Counted from the stretch's first letter, positions 38,601 to 47,979 are shown. The stretch: DNA of 64,000 bases from Gigantopelta aegis (GCF_016097555.1 NC_054702.1:68944195-69008194), one strand, 5' to 3'. The notes: generated by a model from the letters alone, not told the origin. Numbers and translations: made by a program.

Positions 38601-40991
38601 AAACCATACTGTGCATGGATTAATGAAAACCATACTGTGCATGGATTAATGAAAACCATACTGTTCATGGAGTTCTTGAACATCAAAGAGAAATTAACAC
38701 AATGGCAAAAAATCCACTGAACTTTGATCATCCACATACAATACTCGATTATTCCACGGTTTCCAATTTAGTCTTCAACGGCTTTGAGTATGACATTAAG
38801 GCAGCTGTTACCAGTGCTGTAACTAGTTGCAGGCTTTAATACAATCTTATCCCGTGCTGTCAGATAATGACTGCCAGTGATATCACAGTAAGCCATGCCC
38901 AGACAGTGAAGTAAATTACAGAACTATGAAAAATTAATGAGCTTTTGGAGGATTTTCAGTTGGAAAAATATATACAGGAAGTACAAGTCAAGAGTGTATT
39001 TTCCCCAAGTGTGAGTTAATCAAAATAACATGTAATCTGCATAAGACCCAGACAAGTTCCCATGATCACCAGGCACGGAACTGAAAAAATATTTCCCATG
39101 AAATTTTAAATCATATGGCCTAGAATTGTGTAGTGATCTGTGAAATTTGTGTAGTCAATTGGGATGTGAAACTAAACAAAATGTTCTCTGCAAAAAAACT
39201 TAGAAAATAACTGCAAGATTTTTTTTAATTAATGCTCTCATTGCCAGGACAGTACATACCATGTTTTTTATTTACCATCATGGGGTATTTGAGTGGGGAA
39301 TGGGAGGAATTAGTCAATTGAAGGAGAATGATCCTGTAAGTTGTAACTCATCATATTTCAGGCGAATGGTAATATAGTATTTTTGTAATCCTGCGTTATC
39401 AAAAATGAAGATATTTTCAGTTATATTATTTTCATTCTAAGCATCACTATAAATTAACAGTTTGTCAGTAGCATACTAGTACCTATCAGCTTTGTGACTG
39501 GATGGTTCCAGCTTGAAGTCACCGTTAACCACAATCTCATGAGCCAACTTCATTTTTTCAACACCATCAGCTGCAGCCATCAATTGCTCAAATGTAATAA
39601 ATTTTGGCGGTGACGCTGCAATGTTAAAATACATGTATAGCAGTGTTTTTCAGATATTGGGAGAAATCATCAATGTACTAGGCCTAAAAACAAATGTGTG
39701 TTTCCAATTTCCCAAACTACCTTAAGTTTATATACTGACCCTGACATTTTTTTAAGCAAAAAAAAACTTCTTCTTTTTTTTTCTTTCAAATTATAATTTT
39801 ATATCATGATCCCTGATTTTTTGCAATCAAAATTACGATTTTTTAATTTGATTCGATGTTTTTAAAAAAAGGGGAAAAAAAGGTTCCTACCTACATACGA
39901 TAAAACCTGAAACACATATATTATTTTAGGTCTTAAAGCTACAGGTTCACCACCCCAACTTATAACATAATCAAATTATGGGTGCATCGTCCAAGTTACA
40001 CTTACCATATTTCACTATTTTTTTTACATGTATTTGTAATAATCTTTGCATAATTAAATCAAGAACATCAAACCTGTATTGTCAATAAACATGGTTATCT
40101 AAAAAATCCTTGGCAAAAAAATATAAAGTACAAAGAAACTATTATCTATTAAAATAACACAGTTCTTTGTCAACAAGGAGATCTGCAATTGAAATTTGAA
40201 CTGTGATGTCCATACTAACCTGTCTGTCATCCTTACTAGAGTTTGCAATAATATTATCCAAAATGAAATTATTTGGATTTATTTTTTTGAAGACATGGTA
40301 TGTGCTATCTTGTCTGTGGGATGGCGCATAAGTATTTCTGATTGTTCTAGTGTTTGTACTAGGTCAAAATTCATTTTATTTCCTAATATATATTTTTTTC
40401 ATACATACAAAATTATTGAGACCAAATACAGTTTGGTCTACTTTCAAACATTAGGATGACCAGAAACACATTGAATATATAGACACTGGTATTCTGAACA
40501 ATAACTTGTGAAAAATGTTGCCTATTTCTATCACTGTAACTATATTTAGTATTTAATTTAAGTCATTAAAAAAATGTATTTGTCAGAAACATCTTACATT
40601 GGTAGTAAACTTGAACTATTAAAAAGATAATTTAACTAGCTATTCAACTTATTTTTTCCTTGGACGAACTCAAACATTTTTTAACTATGGTATGCAACAC
40701 TGGGATCAGTTCAACTAGATGCTTTGTTATAGCAGCTTTAAAAATACTACTTTTAAACTAATTTACATTATTTAATAATGAATTTAAAAAATAAAATAAA
40801 AACGTACCTGGAACAGTGAATTGAGGATGTCCATTGTCTGGGGAGTTTGGACTCGGTGTGCGAGTGCGTCGCTTCTTGGCCTCCTCCTCCAGATTACTGC
40901 CATTCTGGGATGTTGAACAATCGCCATTCTCACTGCTGCCACCACCATCTTTGTTCATCTTGTTTTGTGCAGTTTCATTGTTATCTGCCAT
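23675..40991 (-). CDS. TCP11L1: T-complex protein 11-like protein 1
   Basis: Nine minus-strand exons join in one frame to 515 codons plus TAA: 40991-40808, 39615-39483, 34974-34854, 33666-33446, 32696-32560, 31858-31674, 29045-28864, 27977-27811 and 23892-23675. All introns are GT-AG with matching phases. Vertebrate TCP11L1 is about the same length (roughly 509 residues). Matching blocks in order include [107 protein letters not shown] and, at the C-terminus, AYYADIIS. Residues 1-60 are acidic and polar ([12 protein letters not shown] onward) and not conserved. The family shares the Tcp11 domain, a helical fold of poorly known function; mammalian TCP11 is linked to sperm function and cAMP signalling, but TCP11L1 has no firmly assigned role. 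A 3' splice-like site at about 41006 on the minus strand suggests that 5' UTR exons lie further upstream. Confidence 0.96.
23969..24142. mobile_element. Pogo/Tigger-like MITE (CAGTGAAACC)
   Basis: Starts CAGTGAAACCCCTTTAAACC after TA. The right end GAGGTATCATGG is a decayed inverse. Internal GGTTTAGAGG and GGTTTTGAGAGG motifs repeat the end. Same family as 34652-34805 and 38334-38506. TCP11L1 intron 8. Confidence 0.7.
24182..24385. mobile_element. MITE with CTATAGTCC ends, inverted copy
   Basis: Ends TATAGTCCATCCCACAGGGA and GGACGGGCTATA. Carries TTTTTTCATACTATGGAATT and CAAACCAAACTG, complements of markers in the 11737-11943 copy. TCP11L1 intron 8. Confidence 0.75.
24899..25063 (+). pseudogene. 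THAP-domain fragment of transposase
   Basis: 54 codons in frame before [12 protein letters not shown] gives the first cysteine pair, FYGFPKD the conserved FP, and [10 protein letters not shown] the conserved W and P. This is the order of a THAP DNA-binding zinc finger. The final Cys-x2-His half of the zinc site is absent; the frame runs into VSA and a stop. An acceptor-like TCTTTTCAG lies just before it, as expected for a spliced transposase. No downstream catalytic region is found, so it is presumably a dead remnant. Confidence 0.7.
25431..26392. mobile_element. Inverted-repeat DNA element nested in the THAP element
   Basis: 962 bp with near-identical ends: TACCGTATATCTTCGCCTGT at left and, inverted at right, TACCGTATATCTTCGCCTAT, each followed by AAGTCGA. 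ATAAGTCGA recurs near both ends (for example near 25474, 25522 and, as CTTATAAGTCGACC, near 26318). No transposase is seen and the superfamily is not assigned. Confidence 0.8.
26529..27095. repeat. Left arm of a long inverted repeat around TCP11L1 exons 7-8
   Basis: Matches the reverse complement of 29675-30213 over most of its length. Shared blocks include CCTGATTGGCAGGTGTA, GACATTATCAGCCGCC, AAGTAGACTTTCCCATCTAA, ATCACTTGGGTATCGTGAGT and CCTACCAATAGGCCTAATAA. It lies inside the right half of the THAP element, so this may be element-derived sequence present twice. Confidence 0.85.
27227..27475 (-). pseudogene. Unrecognised acidic frame inside the THAP element
   Basis: 82 codons starting [20 protein letters not shown], with an acidic stretch ([18 protein letters not shown]). 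No known domain. Its 3' part overlaps the segment repeated inverted at about 25063-25260. It could be an exon of a transposon-encoded protein; its function is unknown. Confidence 0.35.
28401..28707 (-). mobile_element. SINE-A, near full length
   Basis: Minus strand: head GCGGGTGGGACGTAGCCTAG, B-box region GGTCCAGGATCGATCCC, central TGGTGCATATAAAAGATCCC, 3' CAAATGTTTGCCATCCAATAG and a terminal TTAAACAGAAAACAAAAAC tail. TCP11L1 intron 7. Confidence 0.88.
28674..28823. repeat. 75-bp tandem duplication across the SINE border
   Basis: Two adjacent copies (about 28674-28748 and 28749-28823) of a segment from the SINE head (GCTTATTACTAGGCTACG) into flanking sequence (GATCATTTATATGGTGCTGA, ATATGTGCAAATTGT), with a few differences. 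It arose after the SINE insertion. Confidence 0.85.
29114..29446 (-). mobile_element. SINE-B, full length
   Basis: Minus strand: head GGGGCGAGACGTAGCCCA, B-box region GGTTTAGGATCGATTCC, TGGTGCATATAAAAGATCCC, AAAAAGAGTAG, GCCATATAACCGTAAATAAA, and the end GTGCGTCGTTAAATAAAACA with CCTTT repeats. TCP11L1 intron 6. Confidence 0.9.
29675..30213. repeat. Right arm of the long inverted repeat around TCP11L1 exons 7-8
   Basis: Inverted partner of 26529-27095. Just left of it GAAGTGACGTCAGCTCCG resembles GAAGTGACGTCAGAGCCG near the left end of the THAP element (about 24814), so this may be another decayed member of that family, though no clear ends were found. Confidence 0.8.
31483..31625. repeat. 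Long-arm foldback near the exon 6 donor
   Basis: Two arms of about 65 bp with a loop of about 13 bp. Left-arm blocks GTTTTTTAATATG, AAAATATCAACC and CAGTATTTGTC recur inverted on the right (GACAAATACCG, GGTTGATATTTTCC, ATATTAAAAAATAC). It sits 48 bp past the TCP11L1 exon 6 donor (exon end 31674), so the transcript would carry a hairpin there. Confidence 0.8.
33915..34117. mobile_element. MITE with CTATAGTCC-type ends
   Basis: Diverged relative of 11737-11943. The right part GTATGAAAAAAAGG, CCCTGTGGGAC and TTATAG, and the internal TTTCAGTTTGGTTTAACGTA and TTTACAAATCAATCAGCTCA, match in order. The left end has decayed. TCP11L1 intron 3. Confidence 0.65.
34399..34633 (-). mobile_element. SINE-C copy, diverged
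   Basis: Minus strand: CTTGGTGGCATAGTGGTTAA head, then GGCTGATTGATGCC, CCTGTACAGACAGCCCAATT, GAGGTGTCTGCCC and a TTGAACTTAAAATGG 3' part. TCP11L1 intron 3. Confidence 0.75.
34652..34805. mobile_element. Pogo/Tigger-like MITE, intact ends
   Basis: 154 bp between TA dinucleotides (34650-34651, 34806-34807), with ends CAGTGAAACCTCTGAAAAC and GTTCTGAGGGGTTTCACTG. TA duplication and CAGTG ends fit the pogo branch of Tc1/mariner. TCP11L1 intron 3. Confidence 0.8.
35177..35405. mobile_element. MITE, CAGGCACGGC ends, 5-bp TSD
   Basis: 229 bp with left end CAGGCACGGCAGA and right end, read inward, CAGGCATGGCGGA, flanked by AATAT at 35172-35176 and 35406-35410. Internal GGGAGG and CCACCCTCC also pair. 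TCP11L1 intron 2. Confidence 0.75.
35557..35733 (-). other. Exon-like open segment in TCP11L1 intron 2
   Basis: An open frame of about 58 codons ([16 protein letters not shown], then [16 protein letters not shown]) bounded on the minus strand by an AG after CAAATT and a GT after CACACAG. It has no counterpart in known TCP11L1 and no domain I recognise. It could be an alternative exon, a fragment of another gene or element, or chance; the surrounding frame is open for 79 codons. Confidence 0.3.
37537..37784 (-). mobile_element. SINE-B, 5'-truncated, with 12-bp TSD
   Basis: Minus strand: starts in the centre (CCATTGGGCTATTTCTCGTT), then the B-specific 3' half, ending GTGTGTCGTTAAATAAAACA plus CCTT repeats. 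The perfect duplication TAATTGTTTGTG lies at 37525-37536 and 37785-37796. The truncation is therefore original to the insertion, the mark of target-primed reverse transcription. TCP11L1 intron 2. Confidence 0.9.
38334..38506. mobile_element. Pogo/Tigger-like MITE
   Basis: 173 bp between TA dinucleotides, with ends CAGTGAAACCTGTCAAAACC and GGTTTTGACAGATTCTCACTG. Internal AAAACCAGA and AAAACTGGA motifs repeat. TCP11L1 intron 2. Confidence 0.75.
38570..38665. repeat. 26-bp tandem repeat, about 3.5 copies
   Basis: Units of GAAAACCATACTGTGCATGG followed by ATTAAT, nearly identical except the last (GTTCATGG), so recently expanded. TCP11L1 intron 2. Confidence 0.9.
40297..40330 (+). mobile_element. 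SINE core fragment
   Basis: Only GGTATGTGCTATCTTGTCTG and GGGATGGCGCATA of the shared SINE-A/B body are left. TCP11L1 intron 1. Confidence 0.55.
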
Positions 40992-41519
40992 CTTTCGTCT
41001 TTAATGCTGTACATAAAAAATATTGACCCAATTTACAAACCCTGTTTTTTTTAAAACTCAGGTGTTCAAGCATTGTAGTAATAGACACGTGTTTAAAAGA
41101 TACAAACAAGTTTTGTAAATTCGGCTCCATATGATTAAAAGTATCTTTAGAACTTAACATATAATTAAAATTAAATAACTATTGCAGTTAACCATGTTCA
41201 AATTCACTCGGCAATTAATCGAGTACAAATTTCATGACAAAACTGATAACAATACAGAGTTACTTCTCTTCTAGTTCAGTGGTCCTTGTGACACTAATAA
41301 TTAAACGTGCATTGTCTGGAATATTTGTATTATTTAAGCATTTAGAACAGAAAATCCCATTACGTTTGGTGCATATAAGACGCCACACTCCGAATTGGTT
41401 TCACTACACTGGCTTTTCTAAGTTAAAAATAAACCCACTATTTTGAAAGTGGGACACTTTTGCCGGGCTCCCTCTGGGCTAAAAATAGTACGGTTTGGCT
41501 ATTGTTGCATTAAAAAAAA

Positions 41520-42001
41520 CGAGCGGATTCTAGCAGCCAATTCCTAGCAGCCAATTACGCTAGCAGCCAATTACAGCAGACCCTCATGGCGACGTTCTAA
41601 ACACCGGACTCATACACCTTGCGATTGTTACCTGTATTTCACACACTTTTAAACAAACTGTTATGCTAATTTTTATTATTCACTACAACTTAAGAATTTT
41701 AAAGAGTATCTGTATATAATAACAACACAAAAACAAAATAACAACCAAGACTTATTTTCACAGTCTTATTGTTACTAATATCCGTATAAATACAACTTAA
41801 CCATTTTATTAAGCACTTTTATAATATCTGAAGTATCACTTTAAAAATCAGTCTGTACTACAGTAATGTAGGATGTTCAACTAGTTTCGTATAGCCCACA
41901 CCACATTATAAAAGGCGTATGAGTCCGGTGTTTAGAACGTGTCTGCTGAAATTGGCTGCTAGCGTAAATGGCTGCTAGGAAGTGGCTGCTAGAATCCCTC
42001 G
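41520..42001. mobile_element. MITE with long (about 80-95 bp) terminal inverted repeats
   Basis: Left end CGAGCGGATTCTAGCAGCC; right end reads inward CGAGGGATTCTAGCAGCC. Each end has three spaced TAGCAGCC motifs, then an inner block (GTTCTAAACACCGGACTCAT) present in both arms. The middle is about 300 bp of AT-rich non-coding DNA. It lies about 0.5 kb upstream of the TCP11L1 start codon. No target duplication is obvious. Confidence 0.85.
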
Positions 42002-43180
42002 GTATTACAAAATGGCGAGAATTGTTCTAACTGGCTAGTAAGCATTTGACGATATGCGTTAATGACGACAACTCGCAAGTGAATTAAAAGTGCAGTTATG
42101 CTTGTATTTGAACTTAGAACTTGATTATATACGATTGAAACCAGACATTGCAGCTTTAAGTGTAATGGTATATTTAGTTTACCTATATTCTTTAGTCAAG
42201 AGTTGACAATGAACAATATAAAGTTTTGGGTGTTCACAACAACATTAATAAAAAATTGTAAAAACATTTCATAACATATATTCTAAGAAATATTTCATAA
42301 ATGTATGACTGCTTGTAGACATAAATGTCTGAGAAAGTTATTGTAATTCAAATATAATTCTTATATCTTATTAAAAGTATCTGTGATACCTATTAACTAA
42401 AAGATATAGGTTATAGAACAAAAGGTGTCTTAAACATTTCTATTTATAAATATAATGTCAATTTCAAACAAAAGTTGGGTAATAAATTAAATATATAGTT
42501 GATCTCACTGTTGTTTTGAACTGTTGCCAAGTCACACAGTCCCAGTCATAAAGCAATTTATGCAAAAGTCTTTGTTATTTGTCATGTCTTCAGGTAGGAC
42601 TGGCTTTAAATAACTTTAGCAGTGGAGCAACATTTTATGACCTTTTTGGTTATTTGCCAACAAAATACATTAGATTCAATATAAACAAAGGTGCAGGTAC
42701 ATGTACAAGTTAAACAAAGTGCAATTTGCATTCTTCAGTAGAATAGTTTTAACAGTGCTTCAGTTCAGTCTGCCGTTTTCAGTTAATTGGTACAACATAC
42801 TGTAAATAGCTATACATCTGGACAAGAATGTTACTCTACCCCTCCCCTCCCCTCCTTTCAAACACATGCAGACACATCAGTTCTTTTTTTAATTTGTTAT
42901 TAATCAATAAGCAAAACAATCACAGGTTCTCACTAGATCACACACACACACACACATATATTGGCAACAAATACAAGCTATGCTAGCATCTAGATTTTGT
43001 GAATAGCATGTGTGCTAAATAAATAAATTTCATAAATAAATTTCACACATTTAAGTGTAATTATAATTTTTATTTATTTATCAAAATGCACATGTACAGA
43101 TAATAGTTTTAAATGATTTTAGATAACTGTAAAATCTTTAAAAGATTATAAATATCAAATATTTACAGGGTCCTCCTCTA
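42002..43180. other. AT-rich upstream region of TCP11L1
   Basis: No gene or long repeat recognised. Contains a short CA tract at about 42941-42955 and C-rich CCCCTCCCC at about 42839-42856. Confidence 0.4.
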
Positions 43181-43183
43181 AAG

Positions 43184-43369
43184 TTTATTTTTGTTTAACG
43201 ACACCACTAGATCACATTGATTTATTAACCATCGGCTATTGGATGTCAAACATTTAGTAATTTTAACATAAAGTTTTAGAGAGGAAACCCACTACATTTT
43301 TCCATTAGTATCAAGGAATCTTTTATATGCACCAGCCCACACAGGACAGCACATACCCACAGCTTTGTG
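43184..43369 (-). mobile_element. SINE-A, 5'-truncated
   Basis: Minus strand: GCATATAAAAGATTCC, TAATGGAAAAATGTAGTGGG, CTAAATGTTTGACATCCAAT and the end GTGGTGTCGTTAAACAAAAA. Confidence 0.85.
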
Positions 43370-44108
43370 TTAAAGATACACAAGTCCAAGCTGTCAGTAG
43401 TATCTTTACATCATGTGTTTTATTAATATTTATCATAGGTGTCATAAGTGGGAGGATGAGGGACAGAGGAACATTATCCTCCCCAACTCTAAAGACTGCA
43501 TTGTCACTCTCCTCCCCTCCATCTTAATAATGTCAAGGTTTATTTTAATTAACTGTTGAAACTCCATAATTCATGAATGTCAATAAATAAAATATCTAGG
43601 CATCAGAAGCAGGGAGGGGATGGTGGAGCAGGGGGCATCCCCCCTCCCCCCGAAAGGAGAATCAATGCCCCTTCATTTGATGGAATTTTTCAGATTATCT
43701 GCATAATAAATGACCTATTTTAAGACCACAACAACAACAAAAACGCACAAATTTATATTAAAAGCGAATGCCATTACATACAGTAATGAAAAATAACATA
43801 AGTAAATTAAACTAACAACCATTAAAACTGGCAATACCGTTGTTTGGATAAAAACAGCTGATACCAAAAATGTCGTCTGCAGCAGCCAAGCTTTCGTGAC
43901 CTACAAATAATTTGTTCTCTTTTCTAGAAAAACACAAATGGCAGCCAATTTTATTACTCACCATAAAAAAGTATGATATCTTTCGAGTTGTGTAAAATGT
44001 TAGAATTATCTGGCTTCAAACAAAATTGTGCTATAATCTGCTAACGTCTGGAACACTCTGGAGCACCCGAACAAAAGATCAAGGTACACCAAGCTTTGTT
44101 TACGGAGG

Positions 44109-44125
44109 TGACGTCAAATTTGCAT
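44109..44125. promoter_or_regulatory. Candidate promoter motifs: CRE and octamer
   Basis: A perfect CRE palindrome TGACGTCA (44109-44116) is followed immediately by a perfect octamer ATTTGCAT (44118-44125), in a locally less AT-rich stretch (about 44030-44190) between divergent TCP11L1 and the 47300 gene. This could be the TCP11L1 promoter. No TATA box is evident, and assignment is by position only. Confidence 0.35.
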
Positions 44126-44555
44126 TGTGGGATGACGCTTGATACTATTTTTAAACTCGCACACCACAACATTAGCATGCGTTTTCGTTCACGCCCCAGT
44201 TGGATTTTTTTAAACTATATAATACACAGTTAAAAATAAATATTAATTACTTACATATATATCTTGCAAAAAGTCACCAAATGCTGGATGTTAAGATTCT
44301 TGCTCAAATATTAAATTTCAATTGCGTGTTTATTAACAATGCGTATGTCAGTCCTTTGTGTTTGAGAAAACCGATCTCAATGTTATATTATCAGTATACG
44401 ACGGTTGATCAATAACACGAGTATGACTATTATTAGTATCCAAAATACGTCAGTGCTGAAAACAGTTTATGATATTTAATACCGGTATACCAAAACGTGA
44501 CGTCATGATTTAATTTTGATTCCTAACTAAAACTATGTTCATTTGATAGCCTATT

Positions 44556-44566
<11 letters not shown>

Positions 44567-44591
<25 letters not shown>

Positions 44592-44600
44592 CCTATATAT
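44567..44600. repeat. TA microsatellite
   Basis: About a dozen TA units beside a SINE-A insertion, interrupted by GGCC. Confidence 0.9.
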
Positions 44601-44636
44601 AAGAATGAAAGAAACAAAGGAAGAGAGAGAGAGAGA

Positions 44637-44938
44637 TTTTAACGACACCACTAGAGCATGCACATTGATTATTAACCATCGGCTATTGGATATCAAACAT
44701 TTGGTAATTCTGACATACAGATTTAGAGAGGAAACCAGCTACATTTTTCCATTAGTAGCAAAGCATCTTGTATATGCACCATACCACAGGCAGAATATAG
44801 CACATATCACAGACTTTAATATACTAGTCGTGGTGCACTAGCTGGGATGAGAAATGGGCCAACCGACAGGGATCGATCGCAAACCGACCGCGCATCAAGC
44901 GAGCGTTTTATCACTGGGCTACTATACGTCCCACCCCT
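44637..44938 (-). mobile_element. SINE-A, full length
   Basis: Minus strand: head AGGGGTGGGACGTATAGTAG, CGCTCGCTTGATGCGCGG, GGTTTGCGATCGATCCC, then the usual body, CAAATGTTTGATATCCAATA and the end GTGGTGTCGTTAAAA. Confidence 0.88.
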
Positions 44939-44969
44939 GTAGCCGTATAGGATCATTCAGTAGGCCTAG

Positions 44970-45122
44970 CCGGCCTTGGTGGCGTCGTGCTTACGCCATC
45001 GGACATACGGCTGGTAACCAACTGTCCTGGACAGACAGCCCAGATAGCTGAGGTGTGTGCCCAAGACAGCGTGCTTGAACTTTAATAGAATATAAGCACA
45101 AAAATAAATTAAAATAAAATGA
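44970..45122 (+). mobile_element. SINE-C with internal deletion
   Basis: Head CCGGCCTTGGTGGCGTCGTG and GCCATCGGACATACGGCTGG, then directly the 3' half CTGTCCTGGACAGACAGCCC, GCTGAGGTGTGTGCCC and the tail AAGCACAAAAATAAATT. The middle present at 52073-52330 is missing. Confidence 0.85.
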
Positions 45123-45242
45123 AGTAGCCTACAACTTGGGATAACGGTGTGTTGTGTACCATAACTAGGTGAACATTACTGTTCTAGGGCGTATCAGGCA
45201 CCTCGCCGGTAGGGTCTACTCCTGTTACTCTTGTTATAATTA

Positions 45243-45469
45243 GGGGCGGGACGTAGCCCAGTGGTACAGCGCTCGCTTGATGCGCGTCGGTCTGGGATCG
45301 ATCCCCGTCGGTGGCCCATTGGGCTATTTCTCGTTCCAGCTAGTGCACCACGAAAAGAGTAGCACATGAAGTGGCGACAACGAGTTTCTTCCCTCAATAT
45401 GTCCGACGCCATACAACCGTAAATAAAATCTGTTGAGTGCGTCGTTAAATAAAAACATTTCCTTCTTTT
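45243..45469 (+). mobile_element. SINE-B with internal deletion
   Basis: A well-preserved head (GGGGCGGGACGTAGCCCAGT, B-box GGTCTGGGATCGATCCCC) jumps from GTGCACCACG to GAAAAGAGTAGCACATGAAG, losing the shared core. It ends GTGCGTCGTTAAATAAAAAC. The head is the best-kept tRNA-like sequence in the window. Confidence 0.9.
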
Positions 45470-45990
45470 TGTTATAATTAAGATGGGCAAAACCCAACAC
45501 ACACGTAGCCTGGATTCTACATATATAATACTGATCTAATTTGGGTGTCCCGCCCACATGTAGGGCTAGTCAAATACACGTGCATCATCATTCGGGTTAT
45601 TACTTTGGTATATAATATATATTTTGACTTTCCAAGTCCCCTTAATCTAACCCTAATGTGTGAATTAGCGTAAAGTATTCGTTGGTTGTAAATACGTTTT
45701 AGTTAATTACCTTGGCAATTCACAACGTCGTTCAGTGATCTCATTAGTTGTAGCCTGGGCTTTTCAGATAATTGCTGAATATTGAGCGCTAAAACAGGTG
45801 GGAGTTAATTACAGTTTTCTCAGTTAATTACAGGCACGCGTACAGAAAATTATGCAAGGGGGTCTAGACAATGAGAAAAGACCTTTCGGGTGGGGTGAGG
45901 TCGGGACATGCTGACCCAGAAAATATATTTTCAAAAAGAAGATTCCCTTTGACCCCAAACTCTCCCTGTACACGCGCCCGAATTAAGTTC

Positions 45991-46050
<60 letters not shown>
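45991..46050. repeat. TA microsatellite
   Basis: About 28 TA/AT units. On both strands it opens YIYI frames, which are not genes. Confidence 0.95.
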
Positions 46051-46052
<2 letters not shown>

Positions 46053-46114
46053 GGACACCCGTGCTACATTTTTATATTAGAATAATTAAGGAATGTTTTA
46101 TATTCACTTTTCCA

Positions 46115-46215
46115 CAGATGGAATAACAAATACCACGACCTTTGAAATAGACCTACCAGGTGTGATGCACTGATTGGGACGGTCAGAGAATTAATTGATG
46201 AGAGCGCTTTATAAC
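46115..46215 (-). mobile_element. Decayed SINE-A/B fragment
   Basis: Recognisable as the minus-strand core: ACAAATACCACGACCTTTGA, GGTGTGATGCACTG, then GAGAGCGCTTTATAACAACT. Ends not definable. Confidence 0.55.
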
Positions 46216-46504
46216 AACTAAGCGAAAGCTACATTTCATAGTTTATATTTATTTTTAATTATTTGTCTATAAAACATTTAACATAAAATAAAATAAACAA
46301 ATAATTAAAAATTAAATCTAAAACATGAAATGTAGCTTTACAAAGAGAAATAAATGATGACCGCGTGTTTAATAAATAGTATGGTATAGTCACTAATTAT
46401 ATATACTTGGTAAATAGTTGAAAGGAGATTCGTATTTATAGCTGGGGGTGGGGGGGGGGTTAGCTTAGTCGGTTGAACGCTCGGCCAGGGTGCTTGTGTC
46501 GAAG

Positions 46505-46847
46505 GACATTTTATTTACGGTTATATGGCGTCGGACATATGGTTAAGGATCACACAGATATTGAGAGGGGAATGAATGAATGAATGAATGTTTAACGACA
46601 CCCCAGCACAAAAATACACATCGGAGAGAAGAAACCCGCTGTCGCCACTTTCATAGGCTACTCTTTTTGATTAGCAGCAAGGGATCATTTATGTGCACCA
46701 TCCCACAGACAGGGTAACACATACCACGGTTTTGGATATATCAGTCTGGTTGGAACGAGAAATAGCCCAACGGGCCCACCGACGTGGATCGATCCTAGAC
46801 CGACCGCGCATCAAGCGAGTGCTTTACCATTGGGTTACATCCTGCCC
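46505..46847 (-). mobile_element. SINE-B interrupted by a second SINE tail
   Basis: Minus strand: head GGGCAGGATGTAACCCAATG, CGCTTGATGCGCGGTCGG, TGGTGCACATAAATGATCCC, AAAAAGAGTAG and GCCATATAACCGTAAATAAA. It is interrupted at 46568-46624 by the 3' end of another SINE, with GAGAG-like sequence on both sides. The outermost 3' tail is missing. Confidence 0.85.
46568..46624 (-). mobile_element. SINE-E 3' end inserted in SINE-B
   Basis: Minus strand: CCGATGTGTATTTTTGTGCT, GGGGTGTCGTTAAACATTC and CATTC repeats. The same 3' end is at about 58825-58905. Only 57 bp, so strongly 5'-truncated. Confidence 0.8.
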
Positions 46848-46849
46848 AT

Positions 46850-46917
46850 TACATATAAAAGATACATTGCTGCTAATGGAAAAATGTAGTCGCTTTCCTC
46901 TGATGACAACGTGGTTT
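46850..46917 (+). mobile_element. SINE-A fragment
   Basis: ACATATAAAAGATACATTGC, GCTAATGGAAAAATGTAG, then CTTTCCTCTGATGACAA. Confidence 0.6.
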
Positions 46918-47299
46918 GGAAAATTAAAAGTGCCTCAAGGCGTCGTTGCGTCTAGCGTACATTTTTTTCTTTCTGTTTTTTTTAAAATATTTTTAAATCG
47001 GACCTGTAACTTGTACATCATACATGTCAAATATCCATATCCAATGTAAACAAGGCGAAATCTTCCAAACATTACTTGTTTAAATTACAAGAAGCTTTCA
47101 TTCTTTTGGTATGTTTTGCAAACAATCTAATGCAATTACTAAACACAGTAGCATTGGCAAATCCATTAACACGTGATTGACGCCAAAAATGACAGCAAGC
47201 GCATATCGTTAGTATCAACTAGAGCTAGGCTATATTTAGCACTCGCGGTGAACAGTGGGATATCTTCCAGCCGAAGGGAGGCAGTTTCAAACATCAAAC

Positions 47300-47369
47300 A
47301 TGGCAGAATGTTCTCCTAATTCAGGCTTTGAAAAGTCGTTTCCACTGCGAGATTCAGGGGGAAATATTG
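47300..47369 (+). CDS. Probable first coding exon of an unrecognised gene
   Basis: ATG followed by 23 codons (MAECSPNSGFEKSFPLRDSG, then GNI) and one extra base before a strong donor G|GTAAGA at 47370. The upstream 150 bp is relatively GC-rich for this window and includes a TATATTT near 47232, compatible with a promoter. The start is divergent from TCP11L1. No downstream exon is firmly identified before the window ends; weak phase-compatible candidates are 55205-55228 and 62281-62324. The short peptide matches no family I recognise. Confidence 0.55.
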
Positions 47370-47741
47370 GTAAGAAGATAACTTATAGCATACAAACACG
47401 TGTTTAATAAATCATGTGTTAACTGAAATGAGATTGTGGCTAGTTGTGGCCCAGAAGGAAATAATCAGATGTTTAAAAGTACATGCACCTAGCCGGTTAT
47501 GTTTACCTGTGTGTGACTAACGATGCTACTCGCTATTTCCAACTATTATACTACTATGTACTACTTAGAACTACGGCTCGTTCTTTGATTCTGAATTATA
47601 AAAAATAACACAGAGTTTATTGCATCGCCTTCTTATTCATAGGATAGACGTAAAATCAACAACACTGTTCTCACTTGTTAAACATGTTACATGGTGTATC
47701 TGAGAAGGTGGTGGGGAAAGGGGACGCGAATTATAGGCAAA

Positions 47742-47979
47742 TTTTGTTTTATTTGACACCACAAGAATACATTGATTTATTAATCATTGGGTATTGGATG
47801 TCAAATATTTGATAATTTTAACATATAGTCTTAGAGAGGAAACCTGCTACATTTTGACATCAGTAACAAGGACCTTTTGATACATTGAGCTTGCCCTGTA
47901 ACAGTGTAAGTTTAACAGTATCATCCCTCATACAGGATAGCACATACCACAACCTTTGATATGCCAGTTGTGGTGCACA
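47742..47979 (-). mobile_element. SINE-A, head missing, with internal insertion
   Basis: Minus strand: GTGCACCACAACTGGCATAT, GTGCTATCCTGTATGAGGGA, TGTAGCAGGTTTCCTC, CAAATATTTGACATCCAATA and the end GGTGTCAAATAAAACAAAA. A non-family stretch of about 40 bp interrupts it near 47885-47925. Confidence 0.8.

Noticed and set aside
45243-45315. Functional tRNA gene
   Set aside because: A- and B-box-like motifs are present, but there is no cloverleaf or 3' end; they belong to a SINE head.
45864-46080. Frames with YIYIYI runs
   Set aside because: They come from a TA microsatellite read on both strands.
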